This document shows, one piece after another, positions 8,714-17,942 of a stretch of 53,227 bases of DNA (positions within the stretch are counted from its first letter, which is position 1; the number at the start of each line of letters is the position of its first letter). The notes under the pieces are model-generated. The model was not told where the DNA came from. It was given only the letters and a program-made list of their open reading frames with translations, and did not search any database. The stretch covers positions 1 to 53,227 of the forward strand of contig JAHECL010000004.1 of the NCBI GenBank assembly GCA_024641745.1, in the 5' to 3' direction. The stretch is from Gemmatimonadota bacterium (GTDB lineage: Bacteria; Gemmatimonadota; Gemmatimonadetes; Gemmatimonadales; GWC2-71-9). A program made the translations under genes and the position numbers.

Positions 8714-11700
8714 TCACGCTGCCGATCATCCTCGGGGTCGCCATCGCGATGGCAGGCATCGGCCTGATCGCGGTCCTCTCCTGGCTCGCCTACACCACCT
8801 ACCTCAACCAGCTCGAGCGGCAGCTGGCGTTCCGGAAGGGCCTCTACCGCGACCTCGTCACGGGACTGGCGCAGCGCGACCGCGCCCTCCTCGAGCCGCA
8901 ACTTCGTGAACTGGCCACCCTGCGCGACTTCGGCGCGCTGGAGGCAGTGCTCGAAGAGCAGGCCCGCGGCTCCACCGAGCGCCCGGCCTGGCTGCTCGAC
9001 GCGTACGACCGCCTGGGCCTGGTGGACAAGTACGTCCAGCGCCTGCGCGGCGCCAAGCAGTGGCGGGAGCGCGCGTTCGCCGCCGAGCTCCTCGGTCGCG
9101 TCGGCAACGCGCAGGCCGTCCCCGCCCTCCTCGAGACCATCGCCGCCACGCGGACCGAGGACGCGGATGTGCGCGAGATCGCGCTGCGGGCGCTGGCCCG
9201 CATCGGCGATCCCCGCGCCGTCGGCCCGCTGGTCGATGCGCTCAGGCATTCCGAGGTGTGGCTGGTCCCGCGCATCGCCGACATCCTCACCCGCCACGGC
9301 GACCTCTCCGTCAACGCCATGATCGCTTTCCTCGAGGATCCGGCGCGGCATCCCGCCCGGGCCTGGGCCGCCAGCATCCTCGGGGAGGTCGGCGCCGCCC
9401 GGGCGTTCCCCGTCCTGGTGCGCGCCTTGAGTGACCTCGACGACGAGGTCCGGGCCAAGAGCGCGAGCGCCCTCGGCCGGATCGGCGACGGTCGCGCCGT
9501 CGGCTACCTCCTCGACCACCTGCTCAGCGATCCGGCGCCGTTCGTGCGCGCCCGCATCGCCCAGGCCCTCGGGCAGTTCGACGAACCGGAAGTCGTGGAC
9601 CGGCTCGTCCGCGCGCTCGGCGACCCCGCGTGGTGGGTACGGATGCGGAGCGTCGAGGCGCTGGAGCAGGTGGGGGTCCAGGCCGAGGGCCCCCTGCTCC
9701 TCGCGCTGGACGACGCCGACCCCGAAATCCGGATCCGGGCCGCCGTGGCCCTCGAACGACTGGGCGTCCCCGCCCGGCTGATCACGGCGATCGAAGAGGG
9801 CGAGGACCCCTCGGCGGCCACCGAGACGCTGGCCCGCTTCGGCAACGCCGGCGCGAGGGAACTCCTCGCCGAAGGGCTGGCGCACGGCGCGCCCGCCGTG
9901 CGCCGTGCGATGATCGACGCCATTCGGCGGGCCGGCCGGCGTGATCTCGGCGTGGAGCTCGTGCAGGTCGCGGATGGGGATGCGGAACCCCGGCTCCGCG
10001 CCGACGCGTTCGATGCCCTCCGCGAGCTGGGATCGGCCGAAGGGGTGCCGACCGCCCTCGACCACCTGAACGACCCCGACCAGCGGGTGCGCACCTCCGC
10101 CATGCTGCTGGTCGGCCAGCTCGGGGGACCGGAACTGGCCGACCGGATCCGCCCTCGCAGCGCCGACCCCGATCCCGCCGTGCGCGCGGCGACCGCCATG
10201 GCGCTCGGCCTCACCCAGGCCACGGACGCGGCATCCGACTTCATCCGCCTGCTCAAGGACCCCGACGCCTCGGTGCGCGCGGCGGCGGCGCGCGGCGCGG
10301 CCGATGCCAACGCTCGCGCGGCGGCGCCCACGCTGCTCGGGATGCTGACCGACGCCGATCGCACCGTGCAGCGCGAGGCGGTGCTGGCCCTCGGCCGGCT
10401 GGGAGACCCGGCCTCCGCCGTGACGCTGATGAAGCACCTGGCGAGCGCCGAGCCGGAGGTGCGGGGGGCCATCGCCACGGCCGTCACCCGGCTCGACCTC
10501 ACGCAGGTGCCGGCACTGGTCGACCGGCTGATCGAGGCCGGCGACGTCGAGAGCAAGCTGGCGGTGGTCCGGACCGTGGCCCAGCTGCGCTCCCCTTCCG
10601 CACCCGCGGTGCTCGGGGTCCTCTGGCGCGACCCCGACACCCCCGTGCGCGCCGCGACCGCCGAGACGCTCGGCCGGCTCGGGGGGCCGGAAGCCATCCG
10701 TCTCCTGACCACCGGCCTCGCCGACCCCGACGAATCGGTGCGCGCACGGTCGGTGGACGCGCTCGCCCGCAACGGGGGGACGACCGCGGGCGCCGCCATC
10801 CTCGAGCTCCTGCAGCGGGATCCCTCCGCCCCGGTCCGGGAGCGCGCGGCGCTGGCCACCGGCCTGCTGCGGTCGCCGGGCGGCGAAGTCGCGCTCCTCG
10901 CGGTCGGGGCACAGCCGGGCGCGTCGCTCGAGGTGCGCGCGGCGGCGCTGCTCGCCCTGGGCGGGTACGAGCAGGAGAGCATGGTCTCGCACCTGATCGA
11001 GATGGCGGACGAACGCGCGCTGCGTGACGTGCTGGCCGACCGCATCAAGCACGACGCCGAGTACCGTCTCCTGGCCCAGCGACTCGGCGGTTCCCGCCAC
11101 GTCGAACTGCAGGCGCTCGCCTCCACGACCCGCGAGGATATGGAACTGTCGCTCACGACCGGCATCCGGGGCGCGCTGGATCCCGCCGAGCGGCTGCGCC
11201 TCGTGAGCGGCCTCCGGGCCTTCCAGGGCGACCGCAGCCGGAACACCCTCCTGCAGGTCGTCCGCAGCGACCCGAACCCGACGGTGCGTTCCGCGGCGCT
11301 GACCGCCGTCGCGGGCATGCTGGACCTCGAGGAGCTGGAGCAGTCTGCCACCCGCGCCCTCTCCGACCCGGACACCGGCGTGCGTCACACCGCCGTCGCG
11401 CTCTTCGCCCGCATCGCACCCGACCGTGCGCTGCCCAGCCTGATCCGGATGCTCCAGCCCGACGACGACTCGATCGTGCTCCAGGCCGTGGCGAGCCAGG
11501 CCGAGGCGAGCTTTGACACCTTCGTGGACCTGACGCTCGGGCTGGAGGCCACGGGGCAGGAACTGGTGAGCGTCTCGAAGGTGGCCCGCTACATCCGGCA
11601 CCCGCGCCTCCCGGCACTCCTTCCGCCGATGGCGGCGAGCCGGTCCCCCGGGGTCCGGGAGGCGCTGGCGCGGCTCTGGTGCCACCGACCCGACCTCATC

Positions 11701-12102
11701 GACATCGCGCTGCTGATCCGGCTCGCGGGCGACCCGTCGGTCGCCGTCCGGGTGAGCGTGGCGGCCGCCTGCGCGGCCGGCACCCGGCGCGAAGGGCTGG
11801 CGGCGCTGGCCGCCGATCCCGCGGAGCCGGTGCAGGCGATGGTGGCGGTGGCCGGCCTGCTGACCGGCGGTGTCGCGACGCTCCCCGCCACGCTCCCCCG
11901 CGCCGCGCTCTCCGCCGCCGCCGGCGCGGTGCTGCCGGTCGAGGAACTGCGCCGCCGGGCCGGCGACACCGATGCGGGACGGCGCCAGGGCGCGGGCATC
12001 GTGCTGGCCCTGCTCGATGACCCGGAGGCGCGCCGTCTGGCCGCGGAAGACCCGGCCCCCTCGGTGCGGGACGCCGTGCGCGCCGCCCTCCCGGAGGCCT
12101 GA
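8710..12102 (+). CDS. Large membrane-anchored HEAT-repeat protein
   Basis: The 1130-residue protein has a single N-terminal transmembrane helix (about 4-27). After a short linker it consists almost entirely of HEAT/PBS-lyase-type repeats of roughly 31-37 residues; typical units are VPALLETIAA, DPRAVGPLVDAL, DEVRAKSASALGRIGD, VRAAAARGAADANA. The repeats form a superhelical scaffold that binds partners; no catalytic motif is seen. The gene is coupled at both ends, by GTGA with a lone receiver and by TGATG with a family-2 glycosyltransferase. I infer that it positions or gates the synthase at the inner membrane. Confidence 0.92.
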   Translation: MITLPIILGVAIAMAGIGLIAVLSWLAYTTYLNQLERQLAFRKGLYRDLVTGLAQRDRALLEPQLRELATLRDFGALEAVLEEQARGSTERPAWLLDAYDRLGLVDKYVQRLRGAKQWRERAFAAELLGRVGNAQAVPALLETIAATRTEDADVREIALRALARIGDPRAVGPLVDALRHSEVWLVPRIADILTRHGDLSVNAMIAFLEDPARHPARAWAASILGEVGAARAFPVLVRALSDLDDEVRAKSASALGRIGDGRAVGYLLDHLLSDPAPFVRARIAQALGQFDEPEVVDRLVRALGDPAWWVRMRSVEALEQVGVQAEGPLLLALDDADPEIRIRAAVALERLGVPARLITAIEEGEDPSAATETLARFGNAGARELLAEGLAHGAPAVRRAMIDAIRRAGRRDLGVELVQVADGDAEPRLRADAFDALRELGSAEGVPTALDHLNDPDQRVRTSAMLLVGQLGGPELADRIRPRSADPDPAVRAATAMALGLTQATDAASDFIRLLKDPDASVRAAAARGAADANARAAAPTLLGMLTDADRTVQREAVLALGRLGDPASAVTLMKHLASAEPEVRGAIATAVTRLDLTQVPALVDRLIEAGDVESKLAVVRTVAQLRSPSAPAVLGVLWRDPDTPVRAATAETLGRLGGPEAIRLLTTGLADPDESVRARSVDALARNGGTTAGAAILELLQRDPSAPVRERAALATGLLRSPGGEVALLAVGAQPGASLEVRAAALLALGGYEQESMVSHLIEMADERALRDVLADRIKHDAEYRLLAQRLGGSRHVELQALASTTREDMELSLTTGIRGALDPAERLRLVSGLRAFQGDRSRNTLLQVVRSDPNPTVRSAALTAVAGMLDLEELEQSATRALSDPDTGVRHTAVALFARIAPDRALPSLIRMLQPDDDSIVLQAVASQAEASFDTFVDLTLGLEATGQELVSVSKVARYIRHPRLPALLPPMAASRSPGVREALARLWCHRPDLIDIALLIRLAGDPSVAVRVSVAAACAAGTRREGLAALAADPAEPVQAMVAVAGLLTGGVATLPATLPRAALSAAAGAVLPVEELRRRAGDTDAGRRQGAGIVLALLDDPEARRLAAEDPAPSVRDAVRAALPEA

Positions 12103-13664
12103 TGCAGGCCACCATCCTCGCCTGGCTCACCATCATCGCCATCGCGGCCCAGCCGCTGTTCCTGGCGTACTTCATCCTCTACAACAGCTACACCCTCCTG
12201 CTCATCGGGCTCTCGGCCCGCCAGGTCCGGCGCAAGGTGGCGGGACATTTCGTGGAGGACCTCGACCTGATCGACGAGAGCGGCTCGACCAAGCCGCTCA
12301 CGATGATCATCCCGGCGTACAACGAGGAAGTGACGATCGTGGACTCGGTGACCAACCTCGTCCACTGCGACTACCCCCGGTTCGAGGTGGTGGTCGTCAA
12401 CGACGGCTCGAGCGACGAGACGCTGGAGCGCCTCAAGCGCGCCTTCAAGCTCCGCCGCACCGACCTCCCCTATCGCGAGGCGATCGGCACCGCGCGGGTG
12501 CGCGCCCTCTACGAGTCGACGGCCCAGCTCCCCAAGGGGGTCCTCCGGCTGGTGGTGATCGACAAGGAGAACGCGGGGAAGGCCGACGCGCTGAACGTGG
12601 GCGTGAACGCCTCGACGGCGCCGTACTTCGTCTGCCTCGACGCGGACTCGATCCTCGACCAGCGCGCCCTGAAGGAGATGATGCGCGTCATCCAGGAGGA
12701 CCCGCGCGTGGTCGCGGTGGGCGGCCAGGTGGCCATCGCCAACGGCTGCACCGTCCGCAACGGGCGCGTCGTCAGCGTCGGCCTGCCCAGGCACCCGCTC
12801 GCGCGCTTCCAGATGGTCGAGTACCTCCGCTCGTTCACCACGGGGCGCACCGGCCTCGACCGGCTCGACTCGATCCTCATCCTCTCGGGCGTCTTCGCGG
12901 TCTTCGAGAAGGAGACGGTCATCCGGGCCGGGGGGTACCTGACGCCGTTCGTGCGGCACCGCATCGTGCGGGAGTACATTCCCGCCGACGCCGGCACGGT
13001 GTGCGAGGACATGGAGATCGTGGTGCGCCTGCACCGCTACATCCGCGACAAGGAGCTGGACCGGCGCATCGCCTTCCTCCCGCACCCGGTGGCCTGGACC
13101 GAGGTGCCGGAGTCGCTCGAGTCTCTCCGGAAGCAGCGCGGCCGGTGGTATCGCGGGCTCCGGGAGTCGCTGTTCTATCACCGGGCGATGCTGCTCCGGC
13201 GGAAGTTCGGACGGATCGGCCTGTTCGCGCTGCCGGCGTTCTGGCTGTTCGAGTACTACGGGCCGATGATCGAGATGGCGGGGTACTTCTTCTTCACCTT
13301 CCTCCTGATGCTGCAGTGGGTGTTCGACATCCACCTCATCAACTGGCCGTACGCCATCGCCTTCTTCCTGGCGGCGTTCGGGTACGGCATGCTGGTGAAC
13401 CTCTTCGCCGTCCTCGTGGGCGCGTGGCGGTTCCGCTTCGGGCTCGCGGACCGGCTCCAGCGGGGGCTCCTCCCCTTCGGGCGGCGGCGCGATGTGCTGG
13501 TGCTGCTGGGATACGCGATCCTGGAGAACATTCCCTTCAGCTTCCGGCACATCACGCTGTACTGGCGACTCCGCGGGCTGGTGGACGCGTGGCGCGGGAA
13601 GACGACCTGGGAAAAGTTCGCCCGCGTGGGATTTCGGACCGAGACGGAGGCGGCACGTGGCTGA
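12102..13664 (+). CDS. Processive family-2 glycosyltransferase (PgaC/IcaA-like polysaccharide synthase)
   Basis: The 520-residue enzyme has an N-terminal transmembrane helix (about 7-27) and a cytoplasmic GT-A domain. It ends in several C-terminal membrane helices after about residue 365. Motifs are IIPAYNEE, VVNDGSSDE near 99, DADS near 179 (the DxD), CEDMEI near 300 and QRGRW near 344. These define processive beta-glycan synthases such as poly-N-acetylglucosamine, cellulose and hyaluronan synthases. The polymer cannot be named. No PgaB-like deacetylase or outer-membrane porin lies adjacent. The start overlaps the HEAT stop by one base, and the 3' end overlaps the next regulator by eight. 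Confidence 0.92.
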   Translation: MQATILAWLTIIAIAAQPLFLAYFILYNSYTLLLIGLSARQVRRKVAGHFVEDLDLIDESGSTKPLTMIIPAYNEEVTIVDSVTNLVHCDYPRFEVVVVNDGSSDETLERLKRAFKLRRTDLPYREAIGTARVRALYESTAQLPKGVLRLVVIDKENAGKADALNVGVNASTAPYFVCLDADSILDQRALKEMMRVIQEDPRVVAVGGQVAIANGCTVRNGRVVSVGLPRHPLARFQMVEYLRSFTTGRTGLDRLDSILILSGVFAVFEKETVIRAGGYLTPFVRHRIVREYIPADAGTVCEDMEIVVRLHRYIRDKELDRRIAFLPHPVAWTEVPESLESLRKQRGRWYRGLRESLFYHRAMLLRRKFGRIGLFALPAFWLFEYYGPMIEMAGYFFFTFLLMLQWVFDIHLINWPYAIAFFLAAFGYGMLVNLFAVLVGAWRFRFGLADRLQRGLLPFGRRRDVLVLLGYAILENIPFSFRHITLYWRLRGLVDAWRGKTTWEKFARVGFRTETEAARG

Positions 13665-14688
13665 ACGGAGCGCTTTGCGCATTCTGGTCGTGGATGACGA
13701 TCCCGCCATGGTCCGGCTCGCGGCCGCGGCGCTGACCGCGCACGGCTTCACCGACCTGGAGCATGTGGCGACCGGACGCGACGCCCTCCTGGCCGCCGCG
13801 CGGGCAGATGTCCTGCTCCTCGACCAGAACCTTCCCGACCTGCAGGGCCGGGAGGTTCTCCTCGCGCTCCGTGCCTGGCCCGAGCCCCCGAGCGTGATCA
13901 TGGTCACGGGGCACGGCTCGGAATCATTCGCGGCCGACGCGCTTCGCGCCGGGGCGGAGGACTACCTGGTGAAGGACGCCTCCCTGCCCGCGATGCTGCC
14001 CGAGGTGGTGGAACGCGTCCGCCGGACGCGCTCCCTCCGGGAGGCGCTGGCCACCGCGGAACAGGAACTGGTGCACGTCGAGCGACGGGCAGCGGTGGGC
14101 GAGATGACGGTGACCCTGCACCACGAGATCAACAATCCCCTCATGGCGGCCTCGGCGGAACTCGAGCTGCTGCTCGGGACGCCGGGGTCCCTGACGAAGG
14201 GGCAGCAGGAGTCGCTCACCACGATCCGGGGCATGCTCGAGCGGATCCGGGACATCGTGAATCGGGCGGGAGCGCTGCGACGGGCGGCCAGCGCCGACTA
14301 TGCGCCAGGGGTCAAGATGATCGACCTGCACGCCGGCCAGCAGGAGGAACCGCCGGTCCGGGGACGGGCGCTCGTCCTGCTCCCGGAGGAAGAGACGGCC
14401 CGGGTGGCGGGCTCGCTGCTCCGGCGCGCGGGATTCACGGTCCAGCGGGTGGCCAACACCGGCGCCCTGCTCCCCGCCTCCCAGGGCTTCGACGTGACGC
14501 TGATCCTCAGCTCGGAACGGTCCCTGCCCGCCAACCTCCCGGCGCCGGGCGAGCGGAGCTATCGGCTTCTCATCCTCCAGGATGGGGACGGGGCGGCAGC
14601 CCGGGCCGTCGGCGCATCGGAGATCCTCAGCATGCCGTTCGACCCCGAGGGGCTGATGGCGGCCCTGACCCCGCCGGAGACCGTCTAG
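13657..14688 (+). CDS. Receiver / DHp histidine-phosphotransfer / degenerate receiver protein
   Basis: The 343-residue protein starts at GTG 13657 inside the glycosyltransferase end. Residues 7-122 form a full receiver (VVDDDP, Asp56 in LLLDQNLPD, Lys106). Residues 125-210 are a helical hairpin with an H-box, LHHEINNPL, where His156 would be the phosphorylatable residue. No N, G1 or G2 ATP-binding motifs follow. Instead residues 236-338 form a second receiver-like fold (ALVLLPEEET, LLILQDGD) that lacks the phosphoacceptor Asp. It may act as a phosphorelay or Spo0B-like module rather than as a kinase. Its stop shares a CTAG with the convergent protease gene. Confidence 0.85.
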   Translation: MAERSALRILVVDDDPAMVRLAAAALTAHGFTDLEHVATGRDALLAAARADVLLLDQNLPDLQGREVLLALRAWPEPPSVIMVTGHGSESFAADALRAGAEDYLVKDASLPAMLPEVVERVRRTRSLREALATAEQELVHVERRAAVGEMTVTLHHEINNPLMAASAELELLLGTPGSLTKGQQESLTTIRGMLERIRDIVNRAGALRRAASADYAPGVKMIDLHAGQQEEPPVRGRALVLLPEEETARVAGSLLRRAGFTVQRVANTGALLPASQGFDVTLILSSERSLPANLPAPGERSYRLLILQDGDGAAARAVGASEILSMPFDPEGLMAALTPPETV

Positions 14689-15719
14689 GCCGGACCGGCT
14701 TCCCCGCCCCGTTTCTGCTGCTGAAAGGCCATCCCCCGCAGTCGCGCCACCCGCAGGCCGAGCGGCGGGTGCGAGGCGAAAACATCGCCAAGCAGCCCCG
14801 CCCGATCGCTGATCTTCCGCTCCGCCGGGTCCACGATGCAGAGATGCGCCGCGCCCTGCGTGATGCTCCGCGTCGGCGCCGCCGCGTCGCCCAGCTTCTC
14901 GAGCGCGCGGGCCAGCGCCGCCGGATTCCGGGTCAGCTGCGCGGCCGTGGCGTCGGCCAGGTACTCCCGCTTCCGGCTGACCGCCATGGCGAGCAGTCGT
15001 GAAATGACCGGGGCGATGAGCAGGGTGAAGACCCAGAGCAACAGCACAATCATCGCCAGCGGATTGCCTCCCTTGCCGTTCCCCTTCCCGCCTCCCCCGC
15101 GCGGCGACCCGCCGAACCGGCCGCCGAACCGCAGGTAGCGGCCCATCGCATCGGAGAGGAGCGCCACCGCCCCCAGCATCCCCGCCAGCAGCGTCATCAG
15201 CTTCACGTCGTCGTTCTGGATGTGGGACATCTCGTGCGCCACCACGCCCTGCAGTTCGTCGCGGTCGAGCGTCGCCAGCAGCCCGTCCGTCACGGCCACG
15301 CTGGCGTGCCGCGGGTCGTGTCCGGTGGCGAAGGCGTTCAGGTCGGGATCGGGCACGACCCAGACGGTGGGTTTCGGGAGGCCGGCGGCGATCGCCATCT
15401 CCTCCACCACGTTCACCAGCTGGAGCTGCGCGGGAGAGGCGGGTGTGACGACCTCCCACGCCCCCGCCGCGAGGAGGACGCGGCGGGGCCCGGTCTTCCA
15501 CGCGACGTAGCAGAGGAGGGCCGCCGCCGCAGTCGCGCCCAGTCCGATGAAGGGAATGGAATGGCGGTAGGCGCCGGGCGGCGCCCCCGCGGTCAGCAGG
15601 TAGAGGACGTAGTCCCCGCCGAACCCCACCCAGGCGAAGAAGAGAAGGAAGCCGGCGACCAGCCAGGCCGACCGGCGACGGTTGGCCGCCTGCTGCTCGT
15701 GAAGATTCGCGTCGCTCAC
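14685..15719 (-). CDS. M48-family zinc metalloprotease (HtpX-like)
   Basis: The 344-residue membrane protease has two N-terminal transmembrane segments (about 18-38 and 55-75) and the gluzincin motif HEMSH (His162, Glu163, His166). A further hydrophobic stretch follows (about 213-232) before KREYLADATA, whose Glu is the third zinc ligand. A Gly-rich low-complexity loop (GGRFGGSPRGGGGKGNGKGG) is unusual. It starts at GTG 15719, overlapping the lemA stop by four bases. HtpX-type proteases degrade damaged membrane proteins, and LemA-HtpX pairs are common. Confidence 0.92.
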   Translation of the reverse strand: MSDANLHEQQAANRRRSAWLVAGFLLFFAWVGFGGDYVLYLLTAGAPPGAYRHSIPFIGLGATAAAALLCYVAWKTGPRRVLLAAGAWEVVTPASPAQLQLVNVVEEMAIAAGLPKPTVWVVPDPDLNAFATGHDPRHASVAVTDGLLATLDRDELQGVVAHEMSHIQNDDVKLMTLLAGMLGAVALLSDAMGRYLRFGGRFGGSPRGGGGKGNGKGGNPLAMIVLLLWVFTLLIAPVISRLLAMAVSRKREYLADATAAQLTRNPAALARALEKLGDAAAPTRSITQGAAHLCIVDPAERKISDRAGLLGDVFASHPPLGLRVARLRGMAFQQQKRGGEAGPA

Positions 15720-16288
15720 GCGCCCGGCGGACGAGTGGACAGGTCGACGGTCGGGACGGCGCGTTCCCCGGCGTCGGTGATGACCCAGAGGTCCGCCGGC
15801 GTCGCCTTGGCGAGGCCCGCCACCATGTTGGTGGGGAACTGCTGCTGCTTGGTGTTGTATTCGGTCGCCACGTCGTTGTAGTGCTGGCGCGAGAAGCCGA
15901 TGCGGTTCTCGGTACTGGTCAGCTCTTCCTGCAACTGGAGGACGTTGGCCGTCGCCTTCAGGTCGGGGTAGTTCTCCATGAGGGCGAAGAGCTTCCCGAG
16001 CGCCTGGGTCAGCTGGCCCTCCGCCTCCGCGGTGGCCGGGACGCCCTGGGCGCCCATCGCCTTTGCCCGGGCGCTGATGACCGCCTCCATCGTCCCCCGC
16101 TCATACTCCATCGCCCCCTTGACGGTGTTGACCAGGTTGGGGATGAGGTCGTGCCGGCGCTTGAGCTGGACGTCGATCTGGGTCCAGCCGTTCTGCACCA
16201 GGTTCCGCAGGCTGATCAGGCCGTTGTAGGCGCTGACCACCCAGAGACCGAGTCCCGCCAGGACCGCGAAGAGAAGAAACGTCGCCAT
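15716..16288 (-). CDS. lemA: LemA family protein
   Basis: The 190-residue protein has one N-terminal membrane helix (about 3-22) and a helical-bundle domain with family signatures YNGLISLRNLVQNGWTQIDVQLKRR and DLIPNLVNTVKGAMEYE. The ENYPDLKA and EL..TENRI..SRQHYND blocks are also present. Length is normal. CGGAG precedes ATG 16288 by seven bases. It is coupled to the downstream M48 protease by GTGA. It lies 28 bp downstream of a MerR-like gene, so a four-gene operon (receiver, MerR, lemA, protease) is likely. Confidence 0.95.
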   Translation of the reverse strand: MATFLLFAVLAGLGLWVVSAYNGLISLRNLVQNGWTQIDVQLKRRHDLIPNLVNTVKGAMEYERGTMEAVISARAKAMGAQGVPATAEAEGQLTQALGKLFALMENYPDLKATANVLQLQEELTSTENRIGFSRQHYNDVATEYNTKQQQFPTNMVAGLAKATPADLWVITDAGERAVPTVDLSTRPPGA

Positions 16289-16316
16289 GCCAGACTCCGG
16301 GGAAAGGATGGATACA

Positions 16317-16970
16317 TCAGGATTCGGCGGCGCCGCCGTCCGCTCCGGCGAGGAGCTGGGCGATGTCGCGTGCAAGATTCGCCTCCGCACCGGGACGCTG
16401 CAGCGCGGGATGCCGGTCGTCGAGCAGCAATTCGACCCCGGGGCCGCACGGGATGCGCCGACAGGAGGTCGGACGGGGGGCCTGCCCCGGCGTCGGGAGC
16501 GCCGACTGCATGGCGCGCGCCACCCGCCCCCGCGGGGCACGGGTCCCGTGCCCGGCCAGGACGCGCTCGGGCATCGGCAGCGCCGGACCGAGCGCGCTCG
16601 CCACGCGACGTTCCAGCATGTCGCCCGCCAGTTCCGCGAGTTCCTTGCCGAGCGCCTCCAGCGTGGCGCCTTCCATCTGCCGGAGCTTGATCGCCAGGAC
16701 CTGGAGCAGGTGGCGATAGCCGTAGGTCGCCGCGGTGCCGCGTCCTTCCGGCGGGCTCACCAGCCCCCGGGCGACATAGAAGCGAATCGTCCGCTCCCCG
16801 GGAAGCGCCCGCGCCGCGGCATTGACCGGGACGATGTTGGAGGCCTCCAGCAGCGCGCCGGCGAGCCCCGCCAGGTCACGCAGGCTCCACGGCGCGAGTG
16901 CCCGGTAGGCGCGCAAGGCCACCAGCGGGTCGGCGCCCGACAGGGAGGGCAGTCCGGCGGAGAGCGTCAT
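16317..16970 (-). CDS. MerR-like transcriptional regulator with extra N-terminal segment
   Basis: The 217-residue protein carries a MerR winged helix at about residues 58-120 (ERTIRFYVARGLVSPPEGRG, TYGYRHLLQVLAIKLRQMEGATLEALGKEL). About 55 residues precede it (LREAYRALAPWSLRDL-type helices), where classical MerR proteins begin directly with the HTH. The C-terminal part is Pro/Arg-rich, without a metal-binding Cys cluster. The start ATG overlaps the stop of a lone receiver gene (ATGA), making this a candidate split response regulator. The likely local target is the lemA-protease pair downstream. Confidence 0.75.
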   Translation of the reverse strand: MTLSAGLPSLSGADPLVALRAYRALAPWSLRDLAGLAGALLEASNIVPVNAAARALPGERTIRFYVARGLVSPPEGRGTAATYGYRHLLQVLAIKLRQMEGATLEALGKELAELAGDMLERRVASALGPALPMPERVLAGHGTRAPRGRVARAMQSALPTPGQAPRPTSCRRIPCGPGVELLLDDRHPALQRPGAEANLARDIAQLLAGADGGAAES

Positions 16971-17371
16971 GCGACGGGTCTCGAGGTGAGGTGCGCGGCG
17001 CGCGGCATCGCGAGCAGTTCGCGCATCAGGGTCGCCAGTTCCAGGAGGTCAAAGGGCTTCGCCAGGATGTGCGCGTTCCCGCATGCCGTCGGGAGGGAGC
17101 CCGTCGTCACCTCGGGGTCTCCGGTCACGAACAGCAGGCGCTCCGACAGGTCCGGCCACCGCTTCACGATCTGGACGCCGAGATCGGCGCCCGACATGCC
17201 CGGCAGGTGGTAGTCGAGGAGGACCGCGTGCACCGACCGGGTCTCGAGGGCCGCCAGCGCCTCGCCCGCAGTGCCGGCCGTGGTGACCTCGTGCCCGTCA
17301 CGGCGCAACAGCCGGCCGACAGCGTGCCGGATGGCTGGTTCGTCATCCACCACGAGCACGTGAAAGGTCAT
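16967..17371 (-). CDS. Stand-alone receiver-domain response regulator
   Basis: The 134-residue protein starts at ATG 17371, immediately before strand 1 (FHVLVVDDEP). The phosphoacceptor Asp lies in AVLLDYHLPGMSG, followed by Thr in LLFVTGDPE and Lys in ILAKPFDL. It has no output domain. It is translationally coupled (ATGA) to the MerR-like gene, so phosphorylation could be relayed to that DNA-binding protein. No kinase is adjacent. Confidence 0.88.
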   Translation of the reverse strand: MTFHVLVVDDEPAIRHAVGRLLRRDGHEVTTAGTAGEALAALETRSVHAVLLDYHLPGMSGADLGVQIVKRWPDLSERLLFVTGDPEVTTGSLPTACGNAHILAKPFDLLELATLMRELLAMPRAAHLTSRPVA

Positions 17372-17510
17372 GGGCGTCCGGTCCCCAGGGGCGGAAAGGA
17401 ATCGGAGTATGCCTCGCTGACAGGGCGGGAGCAAGGGTGGCAGCGGGAAGCTGCCCTGTGCGGCGGCGGAAGGATGACGGCGTCCGATTCCCGATGGCTA
17501 CCCTGCGTCC

Positions 17511-17942
17511 ATGAACCGCGGCGTCACCCTCCCCGAACTGATCGCCACCGTGACCATCATCGGCCTGGTGCTCGGGATCGCCACGCCGCGGCTGGCGGAA
17601 CCGCTCGACACCCTCACGGTCGAGCACGCCGCCAGTGAAATCGTCGCGGCCCACGCGCGTGCCCGCGTCGCCGCGGTGGTCGAGTCGCGGATCACACTGC
17701 TCGAAATCGGCCCGGACAGCCTCCGCATGGATGTCGTCGGCCCCAACGGAAGGGAGCACCGCTGGACCCGACCCGGTCCGGTCCGGATGCACGTCGCCGT
17801 GACCGGAGGAACCCGGACGGTGACGTTCGCCCCCACCGGCATCAGCATGGGGTTCTCCAACGCCTCCTGGACGCTGTCCAAGGGGTCGGCGACGCGGCGG
17901 GTCGTCATCTCCCGCCTCGGCCGCCTGCGCATCGAGCGGTGA
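17511..17942 (+). CDS. Orphan type IV pilin-like / GspH-FimT pseudopilin
   Basis: The 143-residue protein has a class III prepilin leader at the extreme N-terminus, MNRG followed by VTLPELIATVTIIGLVLGIA. Cleavage would fall after Gly4, with the conserved Glu5-type residue in LPEL. The single hydrophobic helix precedes a beta-rich GspH/FimT-like domain. Phe at mature position 1 is replaced by Val. No secretion or pilus gene lies nearby, so its assembly machine must be elsewhere. It is divergent from the receiver-MerR operon. Confidence 0.8.
   Translation: MNRGVTLPELIATVTIIGLVLGIATPRLAEPLDTLTVEHAASEIVAAHARARVAAVVESRITLLEIGPDSLRMDVVGPNGREHRWTRPGPVRMHVAVTGGTRTVTFAPTGISMGFSNASWTLSKGSATRRVVISRLGRLRIER

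Noticed and set aside
8611-11685. A 1024-codon open frame antisense to the HEAT gene
   Set aside because: It mirrors the codon bias of the GC-rich HEAT repeats; the translation is His/Arg/Gly-rich with no domain, and no start signal is visible.
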